Source: Butyrivibrio hungatei (GTDB lineage Bacteria > Bacillota > Clostridia > Lachnospirales > Lachnospiraceae). Taken from it: a DNA stretch of 64,000 bases. Location: positions 1 through 64,000 of the forward strand of contig NZ_FMUR01000017.1 of the NCBI RefSeq assembly GCF_900101605.1, read 5' to 3'. The translations under genes and the position numbers were made by a program. Positions 8,708 to 16,525 of this stretch are shown piece after piece (the stretch's first letter is position 1; every line of letters starts with the position of its first letter). The notes under the pieces were generated by a model that was given only the letters and a program-made list of their open reading frames with translations, did not search any database and was not told the DNA's origin.

Positions 8708-8880
8708 TTACATGCCGTTGTCCCGGAGAACACTGAGCTGCTCTCCGTAAGACGCAGGCAGGTAGCAAAACTTTTGAAAAAATGCCGTATTTTCAGTACT
8801 TTGCGGTTATCAAAGAGATGAGAATATCTGCAGTTGCAGATTTCAGAAACCCACAACCATCTGGTTGTGGGTTTTTTGTT
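8708..8880 (+). ncRNA. Gene-trailing structured RNA, copy A
   Basis: This begins about 20 nt after the XRE-AbrB stop. Elements in order are a stem-loop CGGAGA/TCTCCG (8724-8729/8742-8747) with loop core CTGAGCT, then GCAGGCAGGTAGCAA, then TCAAAGAGAT, then the hairpin ATCTGC-AGTT-GCAGAT (8826-8841), and a strong terminator pairing AACCCACAACC with GGTTGTGGGTT before six Ts. The same order occurs at 12,296 and, shortened, at 13,571. The first stem has a different sequence from the other copies but still pairs. I do not recognise the family. Confidence 0.6.
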
Positions 8881-8959
8881 GTCAAAAATAGTGTAGAATA
8901 TAAACATGACATATAGATGACATGTTTGTGCTTGTATGATAATCATAGAAGGTGATCAA

Positions 8960-9871
8960 ATGAAGATAGACAGACTGATTGGCATACTATCAATTCTTTT
9001 GCAAAAAGAGGTGACGACAGCTCCGGAGCTGGCTGAGCATTTCGAGGTGTCTAGAAGAACCATAAACAGAGATATTGAGACTCTTTGCCAGGCAGGAATA
9101 CCAATTAAAACGACCCGGGGAGTTGGAGGCGGTATAAGCATCATGGATGGCTATAAGATGGATAGGACTCTTTTGACATCCCGTGACATGCAAATGATCC
9201 TGGCGGGACTACGAAGCCTTGATAGTGTTAGTGGAAGCGGATATTATGGGCAGCTTATGGAGAAGCTCCAGGCAGGTTCTTCGGAGTTTATCAGCGGTAG
9301 GGATTCTGTCCTTATCGACCTGTCTTCTTGGTACAAGACATCGCTGGCTCCAAAGATATCTACTATTCAGGATGCGATAGAAAACAGGCATCTTTTGACC
9401 TTCCACTATTATGCTCAGGCGGGAGAAGGAAAACGAACTATTGAGCCATATTATGTAGTGTTTAAGTGGAGCAGCTGGTATGTCTATGGATGGTGTCAAA
9501 AGCGCAAAGACTATCGCCTATTTAAATTAAACCGCATGGTTAAAGTGGTTGAAACGGATAAAGGATTTGTCTGCAGAAACGCTCCATTACCTGATCTGTC
9601 TACAGAAAAGATATTTCCTGGTGGAATCAAGGTAAAAGCGCTGTTTTCAAAGGATGTAAAGTGGCGCCTGGTGGAGGAATTTGGACCAAACTGTTTTACG
9701 GAAACAGAGGATGGTAGACTTATGTTTACTGCGGATTACACGGACTCAGATAATTTGATCACATGGATAATGACCTTTGGAAATAAAGCAGAAGTGCTTG
9801 AGCCGGTAGAAGCCAGGAGGCAGATTTCAAAGATGGTACAGAAAATGGCGACGATTTACAAGGAGGACTAA
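8960..9871 (+). CDS. WYL-domain helix-turn-helix transcriptional regulator
   Basis: This 303-residue protein has an N-terminal HTH_11/DeoR-like winged helix (MKIDRLIGILSILLQKEVTT, then FEVSRRTINRDIETL). A WYL domain occupies about residues 140-220 (FHYYAQAGEGKRTIEPYYVV and SSWYVYGWCQKRKDYRLFKL), followed by a WCX-like C-terminus. YafY-type regulators use WYL to sense ligands. ATG 8960 is preferred because AAGGTGATC precedes it. Its stop overlaps the start of the VOC gene by one base, so the two are co-translated. Confidence 0.9.
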   Translation: MKIDRLIGILSILLQKEVTTAPELAEHFEVSRRTINRDIETLCQAGIPIKTTRGVGGGISIMDGYKMDRTLLTSRDMQMILAGLRSLDSVSGSGYYGQLMEKLQAGSSEFISGRDSVLIDLSSWYKTSLAPKISTIQDAIENRHLLTFHYYAQAGEGKRTIEPYYVVFKWSSWYVYGWCQKRKDYRLFKLNRMVKVVETDKGFVCRNAPLPDLSTEKIFPGGIKVKALFSKDVKWRLVEEFGPNCFTETEDGRLMFTADYTDSDNLITWIMTFGNKAEVLEPVEARRQISKMVQKMATIYKED

Positions 9872-10296
9872 TGAAAATGAGACTTGATGGTTTTGGATTG
9901 TTTGTTGAGGATATGGGCAAAATGGTACGCTTCTACAGGGATGTGCTGGGGTTTGAAATAAAAGAGACAGAGGATACATCCAATGTGTATCTGGTGAAGG
10001 ATGGGACCCTTTTTCTGTTATACGGCAGGAACGACTTTGAGAAGATGACAAGACGCAGGTATAAGTACATAAAAGGTCTCAACGGACATTTCGAAATAGC
10101 GCTTTATGTTGATACATTTAAAGAAGTGGATGAAGCTTATAATAAGGCTGTACAAAACGGTGCAACATCAGTCCTTGCACCTGAACTAGAACCTTGGGGG
10201 CAGAGAACCTGTTATATAGCAGATCCTGAAGGCAACCTGATTGAGATTGGTTCATGGAATAAGCCTTACGAGTCAAAAGATATTTCGGAGGAATAA
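9871..10296 (+). CDS. VOC family (glyoxalase/bleomycin-resistance-like) protein
   Basis: This 141-residue protein has two beta-alpha-beta-beta-beta repeats typical of the vicinal-oxygen-chelate fold: GLFVEDMGKMVRFYRDVLGF at the start and YIADPEGNLIEIGSW at the end. The final Glu in the NLIEIG strand is the usual metal ligand. The family includes glyoxalase I, dioxygenases and drug-binding resistance proteins, and no specific role can be assigned. It is translationally coupled to the WYL regulator and is followed by a deleted GyrI-like gene. Confidence 0.85.
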   Translation: MKMRLDGFGLFVEDMGKMVRFYRDVLGFEIKETEDTSNVYLVKDGTLFLLYGRNDFEKMTRRRYKYIKGLNGHFEIALYVDTFKEVDEAYNKAVQNGATSVLAPELEPWGQRTCYIADPEGNLIEIGSWNKPYESKDISEE

Positions 10297-10300
10297 AGAC

Positions 10301-10423
10301 ATGGCATTCGATTACAAGAAGGAGTACAAAGAATTCTACGAGATTTACCTTAGCGATGCAAGGAAAGTGGTGCCAGAGAAGCTTAAGACGGTTATCAGAC
10401 ATCCTATTAGAAAGGAGAGCTGA
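10301..10423 (+). pseudogene. GyrI-like protein with the middle deleted
   Basis: This 40-codon frame has a good ribosome binding site (CGGAGGAATAAAGAC) and starts MAFDYKKEYKEFY, the characteristic N-terminus of clostridial GyrI-like (small-molecule-binding) proteins of about 200 residues. It then jumps to EIYLSDARKVVPEKLKTVIR, which is the C-terminal signature of the same family. About 160 codons appear to have been removed in frame, leaving head and tail. It may be translated as a tiny protein but cannot form the GyrI fold. Confidence 0.7.
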
Positions 10424-10425
10424 AG

Positions 10426-11178
10426 ATGGAGTATATAAGAGTATCCAAGGATAATCTTGAAGAAGAACACATTTGTTGTGCTATATCAAACAATAAAGAT
10501 ATACAGGTTTCATCCAAGAAAGCCTGGCTTGCTGACAGATTTGATGAAGGGCTTGTTTTCTTAAAGAGTGTCGAACGCGGTAAATGCTTTATTGAATATA
10601 TCCCGGCAGAGTATGCGTGGAATCCGATAAATGCACCGGAATATATGTATATCGATTGTCTGTGGGTTTCAGGTTCCTTAAAGGGACATGGATATTCAAG
10701 TGATCTTCTTAATGAGTGCATAAAGGACAGTAAGGAAAAGGGGAAGAAGGGAATTTGCATATTATCTGCTGCTAAGAAAAAGCCATTCCTTTCTGATCCA
10801 AAGTTTCTAGCATTCAAAGGCTTTCAAGTTTGTGATGAAGCCGATAATGGAATCCAGCTGTGGTATCTGTCCTTTGAAAAAAGTGTTGAAACACCATGCT
10901 TCAAGGAATGTGCAAAGCATCCTCGTATCGATGAAAAAGGATACGTGCTTTATTACACGAATCAGTGCCCATTTAATGCCAAGTATGTGCCTGTTTTGGA
11001 AGAGACTGCTAAGAACAATGGAATACCGTTTAGAGCGATCAGAATAGAGACCAGAGATCAGGCTCAGAATGCTCCAACACCAATTACCACATATGCACTG
11101 TTCTGTGATGGGGATTATGTAACTAATGAGCAAATGAATGATAAGAAGTTTTTAAAACTGGTCAATGCAAATCTTTGA
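10426..11178 (+). CDS. GNAT acetyltransferase with C-terminal YoaP-like domain
   Basis: In this 250-residue protein, residues 1 to about 150 form a GNAT fold with the acetyl-CoA loop region SGSLKGHGYSSDLLNECI (a Q/RxxGxG-like turn). Residues about 165-250 resemble the YoaP domain found C-terminal to some GNATs (VLYYTNQCPFNAKYVPVLEE, with a Cys in a thioredoxin-like CPF turn). GGAG precedes the ATG two bases after the GyrI remnant, so it is the last gene of the WYL/VOC operon. The acceptor substrate is unknown. Confidence 0.8.
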   Translation: MEYIRVSKDNLEEEHICCAISNNKDIQVSSKKAWLADRFDEGLVFLKSVERGKCFIEYIPAEYAWNPINAPEYMYIDCLWVSGSLKGHGYSSDLLNECIKDSKEKGKKGICILSAAKKKPFLSDPKFLAFKGFQVCDEADNGIQLWYLSFEKSVETPCFKECAKHPRIDEKGYVLYYTNQCPFNAKYVPVLEETAKNNGIPFRAIRIETRDQAQNAPTPITTYALFCDGDYVTNEQMNDKKFLKLVNANL

Positions 11179-11189
11179 TATTATCATGA

Positions 11190-11351
11190 TTTAAAGAGTT
11201 TTCGATTCACACTGGTATACCGGTTCGTACTTTAGAGGATTGGGAAGCAGGGCGCAGGACTCCTCCGGAGTATATTCCGAGGCTGATCGCTTATCAGCTT
11301 GAATATGAGAAAATAATGAAGGATAGAGGGGAATTTAATGGCAAAGAATGA
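11190..11351 (+). pseudogene. C-terminal remnant of an XRE-type regulator
   Basis: The frame open from 11190 reads KEFSIHTGIPVRTLEDWEAG and continues RRTPPEYIPRLIAYQLEYEK to a TGA at 11349-11351. TLEDWEAGRRTPPEYIPRLI is the end of a common small Firmicute helix-turn-helix protein. The N-terminal half is missing (a TGA stands at 11187-11189). The tail overlaps the start of the RhuM-Fic gene. Confidence 0.7.
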
Positions 11352-12270
11352 AATTGTTTTATTTACAGACGGGAATACAGAGATAGAGGTGCAGATATGT
11401 CCTGAGCAAGAAACAGTTTGGCTAACACAGAAACAAATGGGTGAATTATTTGGTGTTAAGCAAGCCACTCTTAGTGAGCATATAAAAAATATTATCGATA
11501 CGGGTGAGCTAGATGAGACTTCTATCGGTTTTTCCGATAAAAGTTCCGGAGGAAGAAAACCTAAGATATACAATCTGGATATGATACTTTCTGTTGGATA
11601 TCGAGTAAATTCAAAAAGAGGAATAGCATTCAGACGATGGGCTAGTTTGGTGCTTAAACAGTATACTTTAAATGGCTATGCAATAAATGAACGCAGGCTA
11701 CAGGCACTTCAGAAAACCGTTGAAATACAAACTAAGATGATTGCAGGTACGCTTGATATTGAACAACAGGATGTGCTCAAGGCTGTAAATCTATACACGC
11801 AGGCGCTTATACTTTTGGATCAATATGATCACCAGTCTCTTGAGAAGCCTGAAGGCTCAAGCCCAATATACAGAATCACCTATAGTGATTGTAGAGAGAT
11901 GGTTGATCATATGGAGGATACATTCAAATCAGACGTATTTGGTGTAGAGAAGGAAACTGGTAAGGTGGAAGGCATTTTGGCAGCAGTATATCAGGATGTT
12001 TTTGGAGGGGAGGTATATCCTTCGCTAGAGGAAAAGGCGGCCAATCTTCTTTATTTCATGATAAAAGACCATCCTTTTGAGGATGGCTGTAAGAGAATCG
12101 CAGCATCATTGTTCTTGGAGTTCTTGAACAGAAACAATGCACTTTTTAGAGATGGGCAGAAGATAATAAGTGATGGAGCGCTTGTGGCTATTACCCTTAT
12201 GATTGCAGAATCCAATCCAGATGAAAAAGATATTATGACAGCTATGGTAATGAATTTATTGAGAATATAA
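11338..12270 (+). CDS. RhuM-family protein with C-terminal Fic/Doc domain
   Basis: This 310-residue protein starts at ATG 11338 with AGGGG upstream. Residues about 10-120 are the RhuM domain (ETVWLTQKQMGELFGVKQAT, a winged-helix-like region, then NSKRGIAFRRWAS). Residues about 180-300 are a Fic/Doc domain, here HPFEDGCKRIAAS. Catalytic Fic motifs read HxFxDGNxR, so the Asn position is Cys in this protein while the His is kept. That could reduce nucleotide transfer. RhuM-Fic proteins are common in mobile and host-associated gene sets. It is followed by structured RNA copy B. Confidence 0.85.
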   Translation: MAKNEIVLFTDGNTEIEVQICPEQETVWLTQKQMGELFGVKQATLSEHIKNIIDTGELDETSIGFSDKSSGGRKPKIYNLDMILSVGYRVNSKRGIAFRRWASLVLKQYTLNGYAINERRLQALQKTVEIQTKMIAGTLDIEQQDVLKAVNLYTQALILLDQYDHQSLEKPEGSSPIYRITYSDCREMVDHMEDTFKSDVFGVEKETGKVEGILAAVYQDVFGGEVYPSLEEKAANLLYFMIKDHPFEDGCKRIAASLFLEFLNRNNALFRDGQKIISDGALVAITLMIAESNPDEKDIMTAMVMNLLRI

Positions 12271-12295
12271 CGACTCTGAAGAATTAGACTTTAAA

Positions 12296-12474
12296 TTGCC
12301 ACCAGCCGCATACAGTAGCCCTGAGCTGTCTACCGTACGAAGCAGGTAAACAGCAACTCGTCCTACAAATGCCCAAAACAAGGCACTTAAGGCGGTGATA
12401 AAGTTCTCAAAGAGATAATCAATCTGCTATTGCAGATTTCAGAAGACTCGGTACATTGTACTGAGTCTTTTTCA
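12296..12474 (+). ncRNA. Gene-trailing structured RNA, copy B
   Basis: This starts about 25 nt after the RhuM-Fic stop. It has a stem GTAG/CTAC (12315-12318/12330-12333), extendable with one mismatch, around a CCTGAGCTG loop. Then come AGCAGGTAAACAGCAA, TGCC-8 nt-GGCA, TCAAAGAGAT, the hairpin ATCTGC-TATT-GCAGAT (12422-12437) and the terminator GACTCGGTAC/GTACTGAGTC with Ts (12445-12473). The order and single-stranded motifs match copy A, while stems differ with pairing kept. The upstream CACC(a)GCC can pair with GGCGGTG near 12391. Confidence 0.6.
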
Positions 12475-12481
12475 AGAAAAA

Positions 12482-12582
12482 TTAGGGAACTTTTTGACAT
12501 GTTTCTATTAAAAAAGTTCCCTAATTTTAATTTGAATTTTAGGGAACTTTTTGATATATTTTTATTGGAAAAGTTCCCTAAA
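12482..12582 (+). promoter_or_regulatory. Two tandem inverted-repeat units before the Fic gene
   Basis: TTAGGGAACTTTTT pairs with AAAAAGTTCCCTAA at 12482-12524, and a near copy (TTTAGGGAACTTTTT / AAAAGTTCCCTAAA) lies at 12538-12582. The interior is also partly shared. The second unit ends at the AAAGGAG ribosome binding site. Possible roles are a double operator for autoregulation or RNA hairpins covering the translation start. TTGACA and TTGATA boxes lie inside the units. Confidence 0.55.
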
Positions 12583-12593
12583 AGGAGAAATTG

Positions 12594-13535
12594 ATGAATA
12601 ATAAGTTGGAAATAATTCAGAGTTTATTGCAGGATAAAGCTGATTTTCAGGCACGTCTAAATCTCATACCTTATGATGGCTCACCGGAAGTGAAGGAAAA
12701 CTCCAGCGGTAAATACTTGTATATAAGAAAAAGAGTAAATGGAAAACTCACATCAACATATGTTGATGTTTACTCAGACAATCTGTACCAGTTGCTCCTT
12801 AGGAACGCTAGAGAAGCCAGGGAATTAAAAAAGAATATTCGAAAGATAGATAAGCAGCTTGCAGAAGTTGGATATAGTCCTGCTGAACTACCTGCAAATG
12901 TTGTTATGAATTTGGACTTTGCCAGAGCAAATATGAAATCAAATATCTATGATCAGGCTGTTTTGGAGGGAGTAGCAACGACATTCCCACAGACAGAGGA
13001 AATATTGGAAAAAGGTATCGTCAATGGCATGACAGCGGATGATGTACAAAAAATCCTGAATCTTAAGCATTCCTGGGAGTTCATTCTTGATCAGGATGTT
13101 ATACAGGCTGAAACTGACTATTATTTACTCTGTCATGTAGCAAAGCTTGTTAATGAAGGTTTTTTCTCTTATGGGGGAAAAATACGTAGTGTGCCTGTAA
13201 CCATAGGAGGTACAAGTTATGTACCTCCTATTCCTATAGAGTCGGTTGTTATAGAGAACATAAACGAAATAAGAACTTCCGATAAGACAGATATAGATAA
13301 AGCTATAGAATTATGCATGTATTGCATGAAAACGCAGGTCTTCGTTGATGGTAATAAAAGAGCTTCAGTAATATTTGCTAATCATTACCTTATATCCAAT
13401 GGACAAGGGCTTCTTGTCATACCAGAGAAAGAAGTGTCTGAGTTCAAGAAATTGTTGGTTGCGTACTATGAAGGTGAAAACATCAATGTGATAGCTGATT
13501 TCCTTAAAGAAAAATGCTGGAAACAGATGGAGTAG
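12594..13535 (+). CDS. Fic family protein
   Basis: This 313-residue protein starts at ATG 12594 with AGGAG six bases upstream. The N-terminal half is a Lys/Arg-rich, probably helical region (LLLRNAREARELKKNIRKID) without a clear domain. The C-terminal half carries a Fic motif TQVFVDGNKRAS, in which the usual His is Gln while D-G-N-K-R is intact. Fic enzymes transfer AMP or other phosphate groups, and the His is the catalytic base, so this protein may be inactive or use another activity. Tandem inverted repeats precede it and shortened RNA copy C follows it. Confidence 0.8.
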   Translation: MNNKLEIIQSLLQDKADFQARLNLIPYDGSPEVKENSSGKYLYIRKRVNGKLTSTYVDVYSDNLYQLLLRNAREARELKKNIRKIDKQLAEVGYSPAELPANVVMNLDFARANMKSNIYDQAVLEGVATTFPQTEEILEKGIVNGMTADDVQKILNLKHSWEFILDQDVIQAETDYYLLCHVAKLVNEGFFSYGGKIRSVPVTIGGTSYVPPIPIESVVIENINEIRTSDKTDIDKAIELCMYCMKTQVFVDGNKRASVIFANHYLISNGQGLLVIPEKEVSEFKKLLVAYYEGENINVIADFLKEKCWKQME

Positions 13536-13570
13536 TAATGTATGTTTCTATTGGAAAGAAATAACAGAGA

Positions 13571-13680
13571 ACCACCAGCCGCATACAGTAGTCCTGAGTT
13601 TTCTACCGTACGCAGCAGGTAAACAGCAAAATTTTAGAGGCAGGGCGAATAACAGCGTTCGTCATGCCTCTTTGTTTTCC
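13571..13680 (+). ncRNA. Gene-trailing structured RNA, copy C (short form)
   Basis: This copy is nearly identical to copy B through ACCACCAGCCGCATACAGTA, the GTAG/CTAC stem (13588-13591/13603-13606) and GCAGGTAAACAGCAA. It lacks the TCAAAGAGAT and ATCTGC hairpin section. It ends in a different terminator (AGAGGCA 13636-13642 with TGCCTCT 13665-13671). It begins about 35 nt after the Fic stop. The minimal conserved part is therefore the 5' stem-loop plus the purine-rich single strand. Confidence 0.55.
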
Positions 13681-13695
13681 TGAAAAGATGTTTGT

Positions 13696-13764
13696 TTGAC
13701 AGTATTAAGAGTCTATGTTAACCTAAAGGCTAATAGCATTAGCTTACAAGCTAAAATGATTAGC
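13696..13764 (+). promoter_or_regulatory. TetR promoter with four phased TTAGC/GCTAA half-sites
   Basis: TTGACA (13696-13701) and TAACCT (13719-13724) form a 17-bp-spaced promoter. Just downstream, half-sites GCTAA, TTAGC, GCTAA and TTAGC start at 13729, 13739, 13750 and 13760, one helical turn apart. They make GCTAATAGCATTAGC and GCTAAAATGATTAGC palindromes plus an overlapping central one. This fits two repressor dimers bound side by side just before the TetR start. Confidence 0.65.
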
Positions 13765-13775
13765 AAGGAGGGGAA

Positions 13776-14342
13776 ATGTCCAGAAAACAAGAGATCATTG
13801 AAGTGTGTGTCGAAATGATAGATAAAGATGGTTTTCAGAATCTTTCTGTAAAAACTATTGCTGATAGATTGGGCATAAAGCCCCCATCTTTGTATAAGCA
13901 TTTTCAAGGCGGTTTGGATGAGATAAAAGAGGCAATCATAGTATATGGTTGGAGCAATATTGATATAAAAATCGCTAAATCGGCAGTAGGAAAGTCACGG
14001 GAAGAAGGATTAAAGGCAATGTGCTATGCGCTTCGTGAATTTGCTCATGATCATCCCGGAGTTTTTGAGGCAATTTGCTGGCACAATTCATATACATCCG
14101 AACTGAATAATGAAATTACAAAAGGGGTTATATCATCATTGTATTCTATTTTGGATTCTCTTGAGTTTAGCGAAACCCGGAAAATGCATGTTCTGCGAAG
14201 CTTGCGAGGTTTTGTGGAAGGGTTTTCGATGCTGGAGTTACATGGTAGTTTTGGAGATGAAATCTCTTTGGATGAAAGTTTTGCATATGGCGTAGAGGCA
14301 TTGATCTCAGGGATTATGAAAGGACAAAAAAATGTGGACTGA
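13776..14342 (+). CDS. TetR family regulator with WHG-type C-terminal domain
   Basis: This 188-residue protein has an N-terminal TetR helix-turn-helix (LSVKTIADRLGIKPPSLYKHFQG). Its ligand-binding half contains ICWHNSYTSE, resembling the WHG subgroup of TetR C-terminal domains. AAGGAGGGG precedes the ATG. Phased palindromes in its own promoter suggest autorepression. It overlaps the downstream CPBP gene by 11 bp, so both are made from one regulated transcript. Confidence 0.85.
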   Translation: MSRKQEIIEVCVEMIDKDGFQNLSVKTIADRLGIKPPSLYKHFQGGLDEIKEAIIVYGWSNIDIKIAKSAVGKSREEGLKAMCYALREFAHDHPGVFEAICWHNSYTSELNNEITKGVISSLYSILDSLEFSETRKMHVLRSLRGFVEGFSMLELHGSFGDEISLDESFAYGVEALISGIMKGQKNVD

Positions 14343-15138
14343 TGAAAAAAAGAAAGCACCGATAGCAGATTTTCTTGGTTGGCTTCTGTTTATAACTGTA
14401 TTTTTTCAAATTATTATGTTTGTTCTCGAACCTGTATCGGTTAGTTATGCGGAGACAGGAAAGCTGACATTTGCATATATTATGTATGCAATCATAGGTA
14501 TTCTCTTTACGACACCGGCTCCGGTTATTTCTCTTTTTATCGTACTTAGGAAAGAAGAGCATATCACTGTAAAAGAATATTTGAAGCGCTTTTTATATAC
14601 CCCTAAAAAGATGAAAACGCTTCTGATAACAGGCCTGTTCTGCATATGCGCCTTGATATTTGCTCTTTTTTACGGTGAACCCAACGGTTCGCCCTTGTAT
14701 ATGATGCCGCTTGGGTTTCTTATCATGCTTCCGTTTGTCGGATTTGCGGAGGAAACCGGCTGGCGCGGCTTTCTGCAACCTATGCTGGAAAAAAGATTTC
14801 CATTCCCGGTTGCAACTACTATTGTGGCGGTGATTTGGTGTGTATGGCATTTTCCGATATGGCTGCAGCCGTCCTCCAACCACTATGGCGATAGCATTGT
14901 AGGTTTTGCTATGAACATATTTGTATGGACTTTTGTGGCCGCTGCAATTTATAAAGCAACAAAGAGTGTCCTGGCATGTGCCATATATCATTCTTTTATA
15001 AATTCCATAGGCGCAATTTATGATTGGAATAAATTATTTGATGCGTATCCGAAATCAAATGCAGCTTACATATACTTTGGAATTATTTTTATAGTTGCTT
15101 TGATAATTTGGTATAAGGAAGATAAAAATAAAATATAA
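14332..15138 (+). CDS. CPBP family intramembrane metalloprotease homologue
   Basis: This 268-residue protein with about eight membrane helices carries the CPBP signature: AEETGWRGFLQPM (Glu-Glu and Arg), VWHFPIWLQP (His), and AIYHSFINS (His/Asn). All expected active-site residues are present. It starts within the end of the tetR gene, an overlap that implies translational coupling. Substrates of bacterial CPBP proteins are mostly unknown. A TetR partner suggests inducible expression. Confidence 0.85.
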   Translation: MWTDEKKKAPIADFLGWLLFITVFFQIIMFVLEPVSVSYAETGKLTFAYIMYAIIGILFTTPAPVISLFIVLRKEEHITVKEYLKRFLYTPKKMKTLLITGLFCICALIFALFYGEPNGSPLYMMPLGFLIMLPFVGFAEETGWRGFLQPMLEKRFPFPVATTIVAVIWCVWHFPIWLQPSSNHYGDSIVGFAMNIFVWTFVAAAIYKATKSVLACAIYHSFINSIGAIYDWNKLFDAYPKSNAAYIYFGIIFIVALIIWYKEDKNKI

Positions 15139-15170
15139 AGACATTCATGTTTTTTCTGAAAAGGAATTGG

Positions 15171-15204
15171 AAGAACCCTAGGTTTTATCCGGGGTTCTTT
15201 TTTT
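15171..15204 (+). terminator. Rho-independent terminator after the CPBP gene
   Basis: AGAACCC (15172-15178) pairs with GGGTTCT (15192-15198), then a run of Ts. It closes the tetR-CPBP operon. Confidence 0.75.
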
Positions 15205-15306
15205 GCCCGGAAATCCTGCAAATTCCTGTATAATGGTTGTACTGGGGCATGGCATATGTCTCGGTACAGCAACTTTTGTTTTAGCGGATTTAGGAGAGAA
15301 AAAAAT

Positions 15307-16140
15307 ATGAAGAAAAGAAAGGCACTGTTGTCATATATCTTAATTATATTCGGAGCCATAATGGCGAGCTTTGCGGTCGCTCTGATACTGCTTCCGAATG
15401 ATGCGATAGATTACGGAACAGCCGGCGTTGCGATAATTATCAGTAAACTTACCGGATTGCAATTATCGCTGTGCGTTCTCTTTGTCTTTTTGCCATTTAT
15501 AATTGCAGGTTACGTATTTCTGGGGAAAAAGTTCACTGTAAAAGCCGCCGTGGGCTCGGTGGTTTACATGGTAGGCCTTGAATTTTTTGAGAAAATTCCT
15601 TTTGAACTTAATACGGAACACTTTCTTGCAGTTGCATTCGGCGGAGCAATTCTTGGCGCAGGCCTTGCGCTGATTCTCAGAAACGGAGGGTGCATTGACG
15701 GATCGGAGATACTTGCGAACATAGTGGTAAAAAAGCTTTCTGATAGGACCGGACGTAACTATAGCCTTACACCGATGCTTCTTGGATTTAACGCTCTGGT
15801 CTATATCACGGTATTCGTAGTCATTGATGCCACTGCGGCGCTCCTTAGCCTCTTAGTTTATGTCGTTGCTACAGCAGTTATCGACCACTACACCGATCAC
15901 TTCGAAGCTATCAAGCAGGTAACGATAATAACCCAGGATCCAGACGGAATCATCAAGGACATAAAGGATAAACTGAACAAGACATGCACCATCATGGATT
16001 CCCGCGGCGCAATCGCCGGAGAGAACAACACACTCATTTGCTATATCAGCTATTTTGAACTTCCGCTCATGAAGGAAATCATCTCAACTCATTCGGGAAG
16101 TTTTAGTACGGTTTCTACGATTGATGAGATTTTGAGATAG
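15307..16140 (+). CDS. YitT family membrane protein (DUF161 plus DUF2179)
   Basis: This 277-residue protein has five or six membrane helices (LIIFGAIMASFAVALILLP, then others to about residue 190). A cytosolic DUF2179 domain follows (QVTIITQDPDGIIKDIKDKL to the end, with DSRGAIAGENNTLICYI). ATG 15307 has AGGAG ten bases upstream. This is the normal length for the family, whose members are integral membrane proteins of unknown transport role. A TATAAT-like box near 15230 suggests its own promoter, and a terminator follows. Confidence 0.85.
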   Translation: MKKRKALLSYILIIFGAIMASFAVALILLPNDAIDYGTAGVAIIISKLTGLQLSLCVLFVFLPFIIAGYVFLGKKFTVKAAVGSVVYMVGLEFFEKIPFELNTEHFLAVAFGGAILGAGLALILRNGGCIDGSEILANIVVKKLSDRTGRNYSLTPMLLGFNALVYITVFVVIDATAALLSLLVYVVATAVIDHYTDHFEAIKQVTIITQDPDGIIKDIKDKLNKTCTIMDSRGAIAGENNTLICYISYFELPLMKEIISTHSGSFSTVSTIDEILR

Positions 16141-16151
16141 GAGCTTTATTT

Positions 16152-16180
16152 ACCGAAAGACGATTGGCTTTCGGTTTTCT
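16152..16180 (+). terminator. Terminator after the YitT gene
   Basis: CCGAAAG pairs with CTTTCGG around an ACGATTGG-type loop and is followed by TTTTCT. Confidence 0.6.
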
Positions 16181-16189
16181 ATAATATAC

Positions 16190-16489
16190 GGAGACAAACT
16201 TCTTACAAAACTGGATTACGCTATCCTTGTTGAAGCCCCAAAAGAAACAAGATTGGAGCGGGTAAAGAAACGCTCAGCTCAAAAGTTTGGTGATAGAATT
16301 CTTGCTGACGGAGATCTTTCCGATATAGAAAATTCATGGTTTGCGAAGGTTAATAGCAGACCGGAGGACTTTGTCACATCATGGCTTGAAGGAATTGAAT
16401 GTCCGGTGATCAGGATTGACGGGATGGTTCCTGTTGAAGAAAACGTAGAATATATCCTTTCATTACAAGAACTTAAAAAGAATAAATAA
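16190..16489 (+). pseudogene. P-loop nucleotide kinase-like gene, 5' end lost
   Basis: The frame reads DKLLTKLDYAILVEAPKETR, then LERVKKRSAQKFGDRILADG, and continues SRPEDFVTSWLEG to a stop at 16487-16489. This is the lid and C-terminal half of a family of small AAA/adenylate-kinase-like proteins. The P-loop half is absent because upstream is the YitT terminator. A 78-codon ORF starts inside it at 16253, but it is only a fragment. Confidence 0.65.
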
Positions 16490-16525
16490 TATTCGGACAT
16501 AATCAAAGATAGGAGAATGAACCCC

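Noticed and set aside
8708..8880. c-di-GMP-I, THF or fluoride riboswitch in the gene-trailing RNA
   Set aside because: The conserved cores that I remember for those classes are absent, and the RNA lies 3' of genes and ends in its own terminator.
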